64,000 bases of DNA from Hydrogenothermaceae bacterium (GCA_015490675.1 WFXI01000320.1:62001-126000); one strand, 5' to 3'; counted from the stretch's first letter, positions 9,337-18,437 are shown. Numbers and translations: made by a program. The notes: a model not told the origin generated them from the letters alone.

Positions 9337-11442
9337 CTAAAATGCTTTCGTAGATAACTTTGGCATTTCAACTTGTAAAATTGGAGGGTCTACATCAACC
9401 GTAAAACCCCTATAATCTGTTTCTCCAGTATGAAAAATAAATTCCCTATTTTCAAGTCTAATAAAATCTGCAGGATAAACTCTCCAATCTTCCCTTTCCA
9501 TCATAGTAACAGAACCATCTGAATGATAATTAGTCAAAAGATCCTTTCCCATACCTATAATCTCAGCAAACTTTTGAGCTGTTTCAGGCGACTTTATCCT
9601 CATTATCATATAATTATTTATGTTTTCCAGAACAACTTTAGCCCTATCAGAACCAAGCTCTGCATCTAACTGGGATATTGATTGAAAATAAACATCCATA
9701 TGTATTCCAACTTCTCTACCTTTATCAAAAAGATTTTCAACTCCTATAAAGGCTTGAGTATAAAATTCATCAACATGAACTTTTAACTTCCTTGGAAGCT
9801 TCTTTCTTTGAGCATAAAAATATCCTGCTATAGAAGCAAGATTAGAGAGTAAAACTTTCCCAATAATTGAAGATGTATCTTTCATTAAAAGTGAAGCTGT
9901 TTCTACAAACAAAATAACTCCTTTCCCTTCCATAAGCCTTTTCACAAAATCATTCTCCGTAGATCTACCTATAATTGCACCTACAGAACCAATAGATAAA
10001 GATGTTAAAACAGTCCTTAAAGAAGCACCTACTTTAGCAAAGTTGTCTGAAGATGTTGCAAGTATCTGTTCTATATCAGACACAAGTTTTTCAGCTGTAG
10101 GGGTTTCTATAGTCATCAGAACATTCTTCATTTCTTCTAACTTGGGAGCACTAAGCCATGATTTTATGTCATCAAAAGTAAAATCAGGCTTCACCTTTCT
10201 CTTATACTTGGATATTTCTATCAATCCATAAACTATAATTGATGTAACTTCTCTAGCTATATTGAGATAAAACTCATCTTTAACTCTTATACCTGCAAGC
10301 ACAGTATTTATAATAACTTCAGGCATAGAATAATATGCAAGAGGATTAATCTTCGATGAATATTCTGGATACACAGGATTTATATATATAAAATCTTTTA
10401 ATCTCCCTGCTCTTATAGTCCACTCTAAAACAAAATTAAATAAATCTCCCGACCCCTTTGGATCAATAACTACAACATTATCCCCATTAAGTATATCGTA
10501 CTTTACTCTATTCATAAGGGTAAATGTTTTACCAACCCCAATTTGCCCTACTATTCCTGTATTGTAATTCCTTGACTTATCACTTTGATATATTGGGATA
10601 AGCTTTTTATTTAAAGGATAAACCCTATACCCCCATCCAAGATGAATATGCCCTTCTTTATGTTTATAATCGTGTTTCCCTTTCCCTATCTTGTCCTTTA
10701 AATGTTTTTGGTAATAATTTTCGTGGTATTTAACCAAAATAACAGTACCTAATAAAAAAATAAATACAATACCTGGAACCTTAAACATATCAGTAAAAAT
10801 TTGACTTTTAGCAACTAAAACTTTTTTATAAACCTCCATAGGATGCTCATGAGTGACATTAGACAAAAAATAAACGAGTTTATTTAAAAATGAAGGACTA
10901 TGTCCTAACAAATAATATAAAAATCCAAAAAAAGCCAAAAACAGAATGATTTTAACAATATACCCCGTAACTCTCCCCCAAGCATAAGCAGAAACAGTCT
11001 TCCTAGGACTAACACCATCATAGTAATTGCGAGTCATATAATAAACAAATAACAAAAAGAAAATCTGAGTTGAAAAAGTAAACAAATAGATTAAAAAAGT
11101 AACAACCCATCTTTCATCTACATTAGGAAAAAGAATAACAAATCCACTTTCGTATAAAAGATATATAGGATAAAGAAAAAATATTAATGTCAAAAACTCA
11201 AAAGAAACTACATCCTTAAAACCTATCTTAAAAACATTAAAAAAATCTTTAGTTGTAAAAAGATCCTGAGCTGTATGAAGTATCTTAGATTTCGACTCAA
11301 CAGCATATCTTTTTTGAATGTAATCAAGTAAATCGAGTAAACTTTTAATATCATTCGTTGTATTTATTACACCACTATCTTTATCTATTCTTATATTACC
11401 TTGAGTATAATTAGATCTTCCATTAAAAGAAGAACCTGACAT
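9337..11442 (-). CDS. Type IV coupling protein (VirD4/TraD/TraG family ATPase)
   Basis: About 700 residues. Four transmembrane segments lie in the first 240 residues (about 83-107, 115-137, 163-181, 224-240). The Walker A is 'GQIGVGKTFTL' (about 301-311), followed by 'VVVIDPKGSGDL', which is typical of TraD/TraG proteins. The Walker B is 'KVHVDEFY' (about 556-563), with a 'QSISQLDAELG' motif after it. It couples the relaxosome to the secretion channel at the inner membrane and pumps single-stranded DNA. Two in-frame ATGs exist at 11448 and 11442; the second has the better distance (9 bases) from GAGG. It is in an operon with the relaxase candidate. The extra membrane segments match the TraD of MobH-type plasmids better than classical VirD4. 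Confidence 0.88.
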   Translation of the reverse strand: MSGSSFNGRSNYTQGNIRIDKDSGVINTTNDIKSLLDLLDYIQKRYAVESKSKILHTAQDLFTTKDFFNVFKIGFKDVVSFEFLTLIFFLYPIYLLYESGFVILFPNVDERWVVTFLIYLFTFSTQIFFLLFVYYMTRNYYDGVSPRKTVSAYAWGRVTGYIVKIILFLAFFGFLYYLLGHSPSFLNKLVYFLSNVTHEHPMEVYKKVLVAKSQIFTDMFKVPGIVFIFLLGTVILVKYHENYYQKHLKDKIGKGKHDYKHKEGHIHLGWGYRVYPLNKKLIPIYQSDKSRNYNTGIVGQIGVGKTFTLMNRVKYDILNGDNVVVIDPKGSGDLFNFVLEWTIRAGRLKDFIYINPVYPEYSSKINPLAYYSMPEVIINTVLAGIRVKDEFYLNIAREVTSIIVYGLIEISKYKRKVKPDFTFDDIKSWLSAPKLEEMKNVLMTIETPTAEKLVSDIEQILATSSDNFAKVGASLRTVLTSLSIGSVGAIIGRSTENDFVKRLMEGKGVILFVETASLLMKDTSSIIGKVLLSNLASIAGYFYAQRKKLPRKLKVHVDEFYTQAFIGVENLFDKGREVGIHMDVYFQSISQLDAELGSDRAKVVLENINNYMIMRIKSPETAQKFAEIIGMGKDLLTNYHSDGSVTMMEREDWRVYPADFIRLENREFIFHTGETDYRGFTVDVDPPILQVEMPKLSTKAF

Positions 11443-11501
11443 TTCCATTCACCTCAACTAAAAATTAAAAGTAAGTACTAAACACAATACCTACTACAAC
11501 T

Positions 11502-12542
11502 TTATAAAGCACTAAATAAAACTCTAGCAGCTTCTTTCCTACCTAAAATATCGAAAGGTTTCCCACCAACAAGTAAAACCAGAGAATTTTTTCCTCCCAT
11601 TAGACCAATACCATTTTTGGAAACAAACCTAGGAGCTATACCTGTTGAAATATAATAGTCAAGAGCCTTTTTAAAAAGCCTATATTCATTTTCATCTAAA
11701 AATCCAGAAACTCCAACTGGGAACAGACTAAATTCTCTTATTCCTTTTTCTTTTTCTATCACAAGTACAGGTACAGGGGCTTTATCTACATTAGATTTTC
11801 CATAAATAGAACTTTTTCGACTATCTATTTGTTCTAAAAATTTCTCTATTTCATCTTTCAAAAAATCAATAATATAATAATCTAAATAAAGTAAAGTATA
11901 CCTAGCCTCCTCAGCGGTATGCATAAACTCAAATATAACCTGCTGATAAGGATAAAAAGCACTAAAAACTTCTTTTAAAGTAAACTGCTCAGGAGAATAA
12001 CTTTTAAAATTAGTATAAGCATCTTCTAAAAAAGCAGAAAACTGAGAAAAATTAGCATCCAACATATATTTTTTATAATTCTGTAAAAAGAATCTATACT
12101 GATCCTCTTCATCTTCATGACTTAATAATTCATTCCAAAATAACCTTAAAACATTAATAAATCTACTTTTATCTCCATTTAAAGAAGATAAAAAGTCCCT
12201 CAATACTCCATAAGCACTCTTTACAGAAGGAGAGGACAAAAGTAATCTAAATGTTTTACTACCTTTTACTCCTTTGTTATTAAATTCACTATATGAATAA
12301 CTATAATCTCTTAAAAGTATAGCTCTTAAAGAAACATAAAAATCTATTGTATTTTTTACACTATAATTTCCTATAAAAGGCTTATAAGGTTTAGACTTTT
12401 TTCTATGAAAAAAAACTTTATCTTCTGGAGGTCTAACATCAAAACCAATATCAAGCCTTCTACCGTTCCAAGAAATAGATACATCAAACTTAGTAGAACC
12501 AAACAAAAAAGATAAATGTCTATCCTGCTGCACAACACTCAT
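11502..12542 (-). CDS. Hypothetical conjugation-operon protein (346 aa)
   Basis: No family recognised. It is soluble with no signal peptide, has a beta-rich N-terminus with 'SISWNGRRLDIGFDVRPP' and a helical middle, and ends with 'GKPFDILGRKEAARVLFSAL'. A similar 'GEPYDLLKDFLSL' phrase occurs in the 399-residue protein at 13322, so the two may share a small domain (weak). The ATG follows AGGGGG and overlaps the upstream protease stop (ATGA), so it is translationally coupled to the M50 peptidase and precedes the coupling protein. Confidence 0.55.
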   Translation of the reverse strand: MSVVQQDRHLSFLFGSTKFDVSISWNGRRLDIGFDVRPPEDKVFFHRKKSKPYKPFIGNYSVKNTIDFYVSLRAILLRDYSYSYSEFNNKGVKGSKTFRLLLSSPSVKSAYGVLRDFLSSLNGDKSRFINVLRLFWNELLSHEDEEDQYRFFLQNYKKYMLDANFSQFSAFLEDAYTNFKSYSPEQFTLKEVFSAFYPYQQVIFEFMHTAEEARYTLLYLDYYIIDFLKDEIEKFLEQIDSRKSSIYGKSNVDKAPVPVLVIEKEKGIREFSLFPVGVSGFLDENEYRLFKKALDYYISTGIAPRFVSKNGIGLMGGKNSLVLLVGGKPFDILGRKEAARVLFSAL

Positions 12543-13234
12543 AATTTTCCCCCTAAAAAGATTTCTTTAAAAAAAGAATGCAAATCTTTAAAAACCAAAA
12601 CAAGGAAAAAAACCCCTAAAATATAAAACTTAAAAAACTCAAGATATTCCTTATTAAAGGAATAATATAGAGAAATAATTATTAAAATAAGTCCTATAAT
12701 TAAAGTTTTTATTTTAAGGAAAATATCTACCTTTTTTATATCTATGTTCAAAATTAATAAAAATCCTCTCAATGCCCTACCACCATCTAAAGGATATACC
12801 GGAATCAAATTTACTATTGCTATTAAAAAATTTGCTAAAGACAAAATATTAAAAACAGCAAAATCAGTAATAATATAAACAACATAAAAAATATAACTAA
12901 GAACAATACTAACTAAAGGACCAGAAAGAGCAATATACCCTTCTTTTTTACCATCTGAAATATCCTCATCAAAAAACAAAGTTGAACCTAGGAAATGGAT
13001 ATAAAAACCTCTTATATTCTTTACTTCTTTTCTTAATGCAGCAAATAAATGTCCCAATTCATGAAAAAACAAACTCAAATATATAAAAACAGAAGACAAA
13101 AAAGAAACAAAGAATGAATAGTAACTACTAAAAATTAGGAAAACAAACAAAACACCCAGAAAAAAGGAAATATTAATAACAAAAGGAATTTTTACATATT
13201 TAAAAGAAACCAAATACTCAAAATTAAATTTCAA
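12539..13234 (-). CDS. M50 family (site-2 protease) intramembrane metallopeptidase
   Basis: About 230 residues with five or six hydrophobic segments. The zinc site is 'FFHELGHLFA' (HExxH), and the third ligand lies in 'LIPVYPLDGGRAL', the SpoIVFB/S2P N-x2-PVxPLDGGR pattern. It should cut membrane-embedded substrates inside the inner membrane. Being the first gene of the operon with coupling protein and relaxase candidate is unusual; possible targets are the pilin, a membrane anti-sigma factor or a mating-channel part (inference). Two TTG starts exist. The one at 13234 has GGGGG 5-6 bases upstream, while the one at 13246 lies upstream of that SD, so I prefer 13234. Confidence 0.85.
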   Translation of the reverse strand: MKFNFEYLVSFKYVKIPFVINISFFLGVLFVFLIFSSYYSFFVSFLSSVFIYLSLFFHELGHLFAALRKEVKNIRGFYIHFLGSTLFFDEDISDGKKEGYIALSGPLVSIVLSYIFYVVYIITDFAVFNILSLANFLIAIVNLIPVYPLDGGRALRGFLLILNIDIKKVDIFLKIKTLIIGLILIIISLYYSFNKEYLEFFKFYILGVFFLVLVFKDLHSFFKEIFLGGKL

Positions 13235-13277
13235 AAAAACCCCCAAAAAAATTTTTTAGCATAATATATATCTAACA

Positions 13278-13289
13278 TATCATATCATA
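13278..13289 (-). promoter_or_regulatory. TATGATATGATA element, copy 3
   Basis: Exact element on the minus strand, 31-43 bases upstream of the two possible TTG starts of the M50 peptidase. It would drive the peptidase-coupling protein-relaxase operon. Confidence 0.5.
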
Positions 13290-13321
13290 CTTTAAATTCA
13301 AAAAATTCTTTGTAAAAAAAC

Positions 13322-14521
13322 TTAAAATCTAGATAACAAAGCATACTCAAATTCATCCAATAATCTATCTAAACTAGTATCCTGCAATAAAACTGAATTT
13401 ACTGTAATTTTCCCTATCTTTTTTTTCATATCATTAAACGAAGAAAATCCTATGCTTTTAAAAGATATGGAAACTTTAGATATACTTCTAAATGAAAAAG
13501 TAAAATAATCTCTATAAAATTTTATATTTGAAAAAAATCTCAACAAATTACTCTTAAACTCAAAAAAAGATTTAGAAACAAACATAAAATATAAAAATAT
13601 ATTTCTCAAAATAAAATATATATTTAAAGAATTATCAAGATTATCTCTTCCTTCAATAAATAACTGATACATTTTTTTTCTTATCAAAACATTTATTTTC
13701 TCATCATCAAAAATCGGTAAACCTAAATAACTTTCCAAAAAAGAACTATCATTATAAGGAAAACAATAATAAGAAGAAAAACTTCTAAATACTAAATAAT
13801 TATGATCAAGTAATAAAAAAAATCTAGCTAAATAACTATCGTCCTTAGTTTTTAAATATAATGAAAGAAAATCTTTAAGAAGATCATATGGCTCTCCTTT
13901 ATAAAAAATAATAGGAATGCCATCAAAATCACTTATATTCTTCCTAAAAACATAATTAATAAAATTAACCATATATACTAAATAAGATGAGGTATAGATA
14001 TATTTCCTATTCTTATAAACAAATTTCAAATAAGCATCTATCTCCTGAAGATATGTTTTATCTAAAGATTTACCCAGATTACCATTAGTTCTTATAATAC
14101 TATAAATTTCATTTCCCTGAGCTATAATTTTCCTTTTTATAGGAGATTCAAAAAAGGGAACAATCTGAATATAAATACCTGACTCTTTAGCTTTATCATG
14201 TAATACTCGCTTTAAAATAGAAAAACGACGACCTGAAAAATTTTTCTCACCATCCTTTATATATAAATCTACCAAAATCCCCCCTGGATAGAATATATCC
14301 AAATCATAAGAATAGTCTCCTAAATTAACTGTGCGATCTGAAAAATATTCTTTAATTTGACCTGTTTTTTTAGAAACATACCTTCTTTTTACACTAGTAT
14401 AAACAACACTTTCTTTCAAAGAAGATAAAAAATTAGATATTAATAAATAAATCCTACTAATATCTATTTTTTTTCCCTCACTGCATAAAGAAATTGGACA
14501 AATTTGAAATCTAACTCTCAA
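13322..14521 (-). CDS. Hypothetical protein downstream of the pilin gene (399 aa)
   Basis: No family recognised. It is soluble and rich in Phe, Tyr and Lys, with no signal peptide or clear membrane segment. It begins with a TTG (AGG 9 bases upstream) 79 bases after the pilin stop. A hairpin terminator lies in between, so it is probably expressed at a low level by read-through from the pilin promoter. A conjugation role is inferred only from position. Confidence 0.55.
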   Translation of the reverse strand: MRVRFQICPISLCSEGKKIDISRIYLLISNFLSSLKESVVYTSVKRRYVSKKTGQIKEYFSDRTVNLGDYSYDLDIFYPGGILVDLYIKDGEKNFSGRRFSILKRVLHDKAKESGIYIQIVPFFESPIKRKIIAQGNEIYSIIRTNGNLGKSLDKTYLQEIDAYLKFVYKNRKYIYTSSYLVYMVNFINYVFRKNISDFDGIPIIFYKGEPYDLLKDFLSLYLKTKDDSYLARFFLLLDHNYLVFRSFSSYYCFPYNDSSFLESYLGLPIFDDEKINVLIRKKMYQLFIEGRDNLDNSLNIYFILRNIFLYFMFVSKSFFEFKSNLLRFFSNIKFYRDYFTFSFRSISKVSISFKSIGFSSFNDMKKKIGKITVNSVLLQDTSLDRLLDEFEYALLSRF

Positions 14522-14559
14522 GATAAAAACCTGAAATTCTTATTTTAGAAGAAAGAAAC

Positions 14560-14584
14560 AACAAGGAGAAAAATTCCCCTTGTT
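14560..14584 (-). terminator. Intrinsic terminator/attenuator after the pilin gene
   Basis: On the minus strand AACAAGGGGAA pairs with TTCTCCTTGTT (11 bp with one G-U, 3-base loop), followed by GTTTCTTTCTTC. It lies 17 bases after the pilin stop and before the 399-residue gene. A leaky terminator here would give excess pilin over downstream protein. Confidence 0.7.
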
Positions 14585-14600
14585 ACTAAGCTAAAAGATA

Positions 14601-14894
14601 TTAATAAACAAATCCCATTCCATTTACAATTGTTGGGAGTAATAATATAATTGCAGCTACTAATAGTCCACCAAAAAACCATAAAAACTGACCTGAAGCA
14701 AACGCTCTCCAAGCACCAACAATACCAACACCAATAGCCATAATAATTCCAGGAATACCTGTAACCCAACCAACAACGGTATCATAAAGAGACTGGAACT
14801 CTGCACCATTAGTATTTGTAAATGCGAAAGACAAATCAGGCAATAATGCCACTAAAGCTAATGCCAAAGTAAACAAAGAAAGTTTTCCTCTCAT
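14601..14894 (-). CDS. VirB2/TraA-like conjugative pilin
   Basis: 97 residues. It has a cleavable signal peptide (hydrophobic 5-23, 'LSFA' before the likely cut), then a short loop and two hydrophobic helices (about 42-62 and 68-90) joined by a polar turn 'WRAFASGQF'. Size and topology are those of TrbC/VirB2/TraA pilins. AGGAGG lies 9 bases before the ATG. The gene has a roughly 100-base leader behind its own TATGATATGATA element and a terminator right after it, as expected for an abundant structural subunit. There is no strong sequence identity to rely on, so the call rests on topology and context. Confidence 0.72.
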   Translation of the reverse strand: MRGKLSLFTLALALVALLPDLSFAFTNTNGAEFQSLYDTVVGWVTGIPGIIMAIGVGIVGAWRAFASGQFLWFFGGLLVAAIILLLPTIVNGMGFVY

Positions 14895-14993
14895 AATATA
14901 AAACCTCCTAAAAAAATTTTTACCAAATATGTCTATCTATAGAATTATCAAATAATCAAAATATTCTATATTCTTAATCTTTATTTCATTTCA

Positions 14994-15005
14994 TATCATA
15001 TCATA
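14994..15005 (-). promoter_or_regulatory. TATGATATGATA element, copy 4
   Basis: Exact element on the minus strand, 99 bases upstream of the pilin start. It implies a leader of roughly 90 bases. Confidence 0.5.
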
Positions 15006-15025
15006 ATATATTTTTATAAAAATTT

Positions 15026-16378
15026 TCAAGAAAAATATTCAAAAATAACCTTATTTTTATTAACAGAATAATCTATATCAACAGTATAATACTTAGAATA
15101 AACTCCTTTAGTATTAGAAAACTTAGCCAATAAAGTTTTCCTAGGAACTAAATATCTAATCTGTCCTTTATTAGTCTTTAACTTTCTTTCAATTAAGTCA
15201 AATTCTATTTCATTAACTCCCAAAATTATCTTAGAAGCTGTATTAACAAGTACATCTGAAGAAAAATGTTTCAAACTCTGACTAGCAACTAACACTCCCA
15301 CTCCAAATTTTCTCCCTTCTTTTAAAATAACATTTAATATATGATCAGGATCTTCTGTAGCAAAAATATGTGCTTCATCTAAAAGTATAAAAGTATCTAA
15401 ATTATTCAAACCTCTTTCTCTTTTTCTATTAAAAATATCTTCAAGTAAAAAGTCAACAAAAATTTTCTGTTCATCCCTTCTCATAGAATTAATCTTATAT
15501 ATGATAACTTTAATATCATCATCTATAGAAGGCATATTTCCAGAAAAAACTCCTGATTTTTCTAATTCATCAATGTAAACTAATAAACTCTTAACAACAT
15601 CATAAGAATCATACTTAAGAATTTCATCCAATTCACAACCAGTTTCAATAGAATCTACATAATTAATAAATAATTCCTTTACCTTACTTTTTAAATCAGA
15701 TATTCTGTCTATAATTTTCTCAGCATCTGAACTACCTCGATTTTTTAAATACTTCATATTATATTTATGAATTAGGTTTACTTTCTTATTTAATTCTTCC
15801 AAATAAGCAACAGTCTTAGAATTAGCACCTAAGAAAAGTTGCTTTACCCTATATTCCAAAAATCTTTTTAAATCAGAAATATCAGGATACTTTTTCTCAT
15901 ATTTTGAATTTTTCCTAGGATCAAAATCCAATCCCCAAGTAGAAGGATCATTAGCATAAAAACCATTTGCTGCATAAAGGTCAAACAATATATTAGTCAA
16001 GGCATTTTCTTGTTTAATACCTAATTTCCTTGTTGTTCTATTTAAAGAAGAAATAAAAGACTTAACTCTTTTTCTAACACCACCAAAATCTTTATCTGTT
16101 GATAAAACCAAAGGATTCAATCCATAACCACTCGTCTCAGAAAAATCAAAAGATTTAACCCCTTTACCTTCTAAATCTATATCTCCATGAACATCTATAA
16201 CATGAAATTCAACACCATCAAAATTACGAGAAATATTACTTACAAACTCTTTGATAAATGTGGTCTTACCAGAACCACTAGCACCAATAACTAAAAAATG
16301 GTGGTTAGCTACTTTTTCTGAATCCCAACAAACATACTGACTATTATCAAACTTATTTCTTCCCAAAAAAAATAACAC
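15026..16378 (-). CDS. HerA/VirB4-like ATPase (DUF87-type)
   Basis: 450 residues. The Walker A is 'GASGSGKTTF' (32-41), with 'HVIDVHGDID' after strand 2 in the manner of HerA/DUF87 proteins. The Walker B is 'FILLDEAHIF' (about 330-339), with a downstream 'VASQSLKHFSSDVLVNTASKI' sensor region that matches VirB4 C-terminal domains. It lacks the roughly 400-residue N-terminal half of true VirB4, so it is either a compact conjugation ATPase or a HerA-like motor. It should power pilus assembly or substrate transfer as a hexamer at the membrane. The start is a GTG behind AGGGG, 31 bases after the AIM24-like gene and hence in one operon. Confidence 0.75.
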   Translation of the reverse strand: MLFFLGRNKFDNSQYVCWDSEKVANHHFLVIGASGSGKTTFIKEFVSNISRNFDGVEFHVIDVHGDIDLEGKGVKSFDFSETSGYGLNPLVLSTDKDFGGVRKRVKSFISSLNRTTRKLGIKQENALTNILFDLYAANGFYANDPSTWGLDFDPRKNSKYEKKYPDISDLKRFLEYRVKQLFLGANSKTVAYLEELNKKVNLIHKYNMKYLKNRGSSDAEKIIDRISDLKSKVKELFINYVDSIETGCELDEILKYDSYDVVKSLLVYIDELEKSGVFSGNMPSIDDDIKVIIYKINSMRRDEQKIFVDFLLEDIFNRKRERGLNNLDTFILLDEAHIFATEDPDHILNVILKEGRKFGVGVLVASQSLKHFSSDVLVNTASKIILGVNEIEFDLIERKLKTNKGQIRYLVPRKTLLAKFSNTKGVYSKYYTVDIDYSVNKNKVIFEYFS

Positions 16379-16409
16379 AACAAAAACCCCTAAATATATT
16401 ATTTTTTTC

Positions 16410-17102
16410 CTATTTTTTAGATTTTATTTGAGAAGCACAATACTCGTTAAAATAAGCATAATCCTTTTCATTCCTAGTTTGAACCCAAACTTTACCCCTC
16501 CCTCTAAAATCTGCAACCAATCCCTCTTTTGAAAAAATAAAAGACTTAAAATTACCTATAGGCTTTATCTTAACATCAAGTCCTTCCGTATATGCCAAAA
16601 CATGTCCAGTATCAACAATACAGGAAGATTCTACATCCAACTCAACTATAGAACCAAAACCTGATAAGAAAAAAACTCCATCGCCTTCTACAGAAAGAAA
16701 AGACAAACCTTTCATCGAAAAGAAAGAACTTGTATTACCAACACGACCTGTTATACCAATATTCTTACCAACCAAAGCTAAAAAAGATCCAGGTCTTGCT
16801 AAAATTCGTCCTCCCTCCATAAATACATCTAATACAGAACCTGGATAACCAGGAGCAAAAGCAACTTCACCTTTTTCTCCATCTTTCAAAAAAAATTTAT
16901 TCAAAAATGCATATTCCTTGGCAAACAAAACCCTCTTAACAACATCTCCTATACCACCATATAACCCTGAAGAAATGCCAATATTACTATCTTGATATAT
17001 CATAGCTCCCGCATCGGCTAAGATATATTCTTTATCCTCTGGAGCCTCTAATAAAATCTTCAAAATACCAAAAGATGGATTTCCTTCGATACTATATTTC
17101 AT
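16410..17102 (-). CDS. AIM24 family protein (TIGR00266-like)
   Basis: 230 residues, all beta and Gly-rich. Features of the AIM24/TIGR00266 family are visible: the N-terminal 'YILADAGAMIYQD', repeated 'GGRILARPGSFLALVG' type strands, and 'GVFFLSGFGSIVELDVE' followed by 'YIVDTGHVLAY'-type phrasing (here CIVDTGHVLAYTEG). The family is a double-beta-prism-like fold of unknown biochemical role in bacteria. It heads a two-gene operon with the HerA/VirB4-like ATPase behind a TATGATATGATA element, which is an odd place for it. Confidence 0.75.
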   Translation of the reverse strand: MKYSIEGNPSFGILKILLEAPEDKEYILADAGAMIYQDSNIGISSGLYGGIGDVVKRVLFAKEYAFLNKFFLKDGEKGEVAFAPGYPGSVLDVFMEGGRILARPGSFLALVGKNIGITGRVGNTSSFFSMKGLSFLSVEGDGVFFLSGFGSIVELDVESSCIVDTGHVLAYTEGLDVKIKPIGNFKSFIFSKEGLVADFRGRGKVWVQTRNEKDYAYFNEYCASQIKSKK

Positions 17103-17146
17103 ATAAAAACAATCCCAAAAGCAATAAAAAAGAATAAATACATTTA

Positions 17147-17158
17147 TATCATATCATA
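17147..17158 (-). promoter_or_regulatory. TATGATATGATA element, copy 5
   Basis: Exact element on the minus strand, 44 bases upstream of the AIM24-like gene. Confidence 0.5.
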
Positions 17159-17173
17159 TAAATATTTAAAATA

Positions 17174-17557
17174 TCAAAAAGCATAAGAATTACAAAAATA
17201 AATATCGTCCTTCAAATCTTTACAAACTTTAAAATCAAAACAACTTTCCATCCTTTCCAATATTTCCTTAACCGATTTTAAAGTTTGTAAGAACAAAGAA
17301 ATTCTAATAGATTCACTAAAACACAAAAATTCAGGAGATAAAAAATCAGATTTTATCTTCTCATTAATATTAACTAACTCATCGTAAAGTCCCCAAATTT
17401 TAACCTGAGTATTAAAATCAAGCAAATCAAACTTAGAAGAAGTTATAACTTCTTCTAAAAATCTATCACAAACACGCCTTATTGCAAAATAAACATCTCC
17501 TATAAAAAAAACCTTCCCCTGAATATGAATACCATCTAATAATATTTTTGAAGACAT
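17174..17557 (-). CDS. Hypothetical protein (127 aa)
   Basis: No family recognised. It is a small soluble helical protein with five Cys spread along it (residues 29, 78, 107, 112, 121) and no signal. GGAGG lies 8 bases before the ATG, so translation is credible. A variant of the promoter element (TATGATGATA) lies about 40 bases upstream. It is transcribed towards the AIM24-like gene, but that gene has its own element in between. Confidence 0.55.
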   Translation of the reverse strand: MSSKILLDGIHIQGKVFFIGDVYFAIRRVCDRFLEEVITSSKFDLLDFNTQVKIWGLYDELVNINEKIKSDFLSPEFLCFSESIRISLFLQTLKSVKEILERMESCFDFKVCKDLKDDIYFCNSYAF

Positions 17558-17596
17558 AAAAATACCTCCTCAAAAAATAAAAATACAGGCCCCCTA

Positions 17597-17606
17597 TATC
17601 ATCATA
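17597..17606 (-). promoter_or_regulatory. Variant TATGATGATA element
   Basis: A shortened variant (two bases lost between the halves) of the seven-copy element, 39 bases upstream of the 127-residue gene in the same orientation. It is a weaker candidate. Confidence 0.3.
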
Positions 17607-17790
17607 TTCTTATATTTATAATACCTTTATATATAATTTTATAAAAAATATATATTATTCTTACTATATATTTTTCTTAATTTGTAATATAATAAGCTAA
17701 AAAAATTCTTTTTGCAAACTCTTAAATAAACAAACAAGTAAATTTAGAAAAAACAATCTCTAAATATAAATAAAAGGAACTATAACAATT

Positions 17791-18336
17791 CTATTTATTA
17801 AAAATACAAACATAAGAAGGTTTAGAAATATTCCTACAAATATTTCTTTTACCTTGTAAACAAAAAGATAAAGCAGTATAAAAACATTCTCTATTATTCT
17901 CTATATCAGAAACACGATCCATAATATTTTCAAAAACCCTAAAAACATATTTATCTTTCGTAGACGTACATATCTTAGAAGAAATCTTTGATACAGGTAT
18001 ATATAAATATCTACTATCTAAAAATTTTCTAATATATTTAGACTTTTTTATCTTAAGAAAATAATCTCCGGAATAATCTTTTACACAATGCATAGTTAAA
18101 ATGAAAACACCTTCACTATGCCCTAAAATAGAATCTTTAAAATACCTTTGATTAAAATATTTATAATTAGCTATCCTGGATACCCAATTATAAATATAAA
18201 ATAAAGCCCTATCTTCAACAAAAGAATCATTTTTAAAAACATTCTGATTTGTCAAAGTTTCTAAACTAATATTACCACCTAAAGAAAATTTCAAACAAAA
18301 AACTAAAATAAAAAAGGATAAAAATATACTCCTCAT
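17791..18336 (-). CDS. Hypothetical secreted protein (181 aa)
   Basis: No family recognised. An N-terminal signal peptide (hydrophobic residues 4-18, then SLGG) indicates export. The mature part is basic and Tyr-rich with six Cys, four of them near the C-terminus (residues about 151, 159, 166 and 177), suggesting disulfides in the periplasm. A short SD (AGG) lies 6 bases from the ATG. It is divergent from the lipoprotein at 18438. Its position suggests a mating-channel accessory, but nothing in the sequence proves this. Confidence 0.55.
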   Translation of the reverse strand: MRSIFLSFFILVFCLKFSLGGNISLETLTNQNVFKNDSFVEDRALFYIYNWVSRIANYKYFNQRYFKDSILGHSEGVFILTMHCVKDYSGDYFLKIKKSKYIRKFLDSRYLYIPVSKISSKICTSTKDKYVFRVFENIMDRVSDIENNRECFYTALSFCLQGKRNICRNISKPSYVCIFNK

Positions 18337-18367
18337 AAATACCTAAACAATATAAATTAAAAATTTT

Positions 18368-18379
18368 TATGATATGATA
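18368..18379 (+). promoter_or_regulatory. TATGATATGATA element, copy 6
   Basis: Exact element on the plus strand, 58 bases upstream of the lipoprotein start at 18438. Confidence 0.5.
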
Positions 18380-18437
18380 CTACAAAAATTAAAAAACCTA
18401 AAGTTAAAAAAATAAATATATTAGGGAGGTGCTAAAA

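Noticed and set aside
14545..14769. Trp/Cys-rich frame overlapping the pilin
   Set aside because: An overlapping alternative frame of the pilin gene with no SD; the pilin frame has signal peptide and SD.
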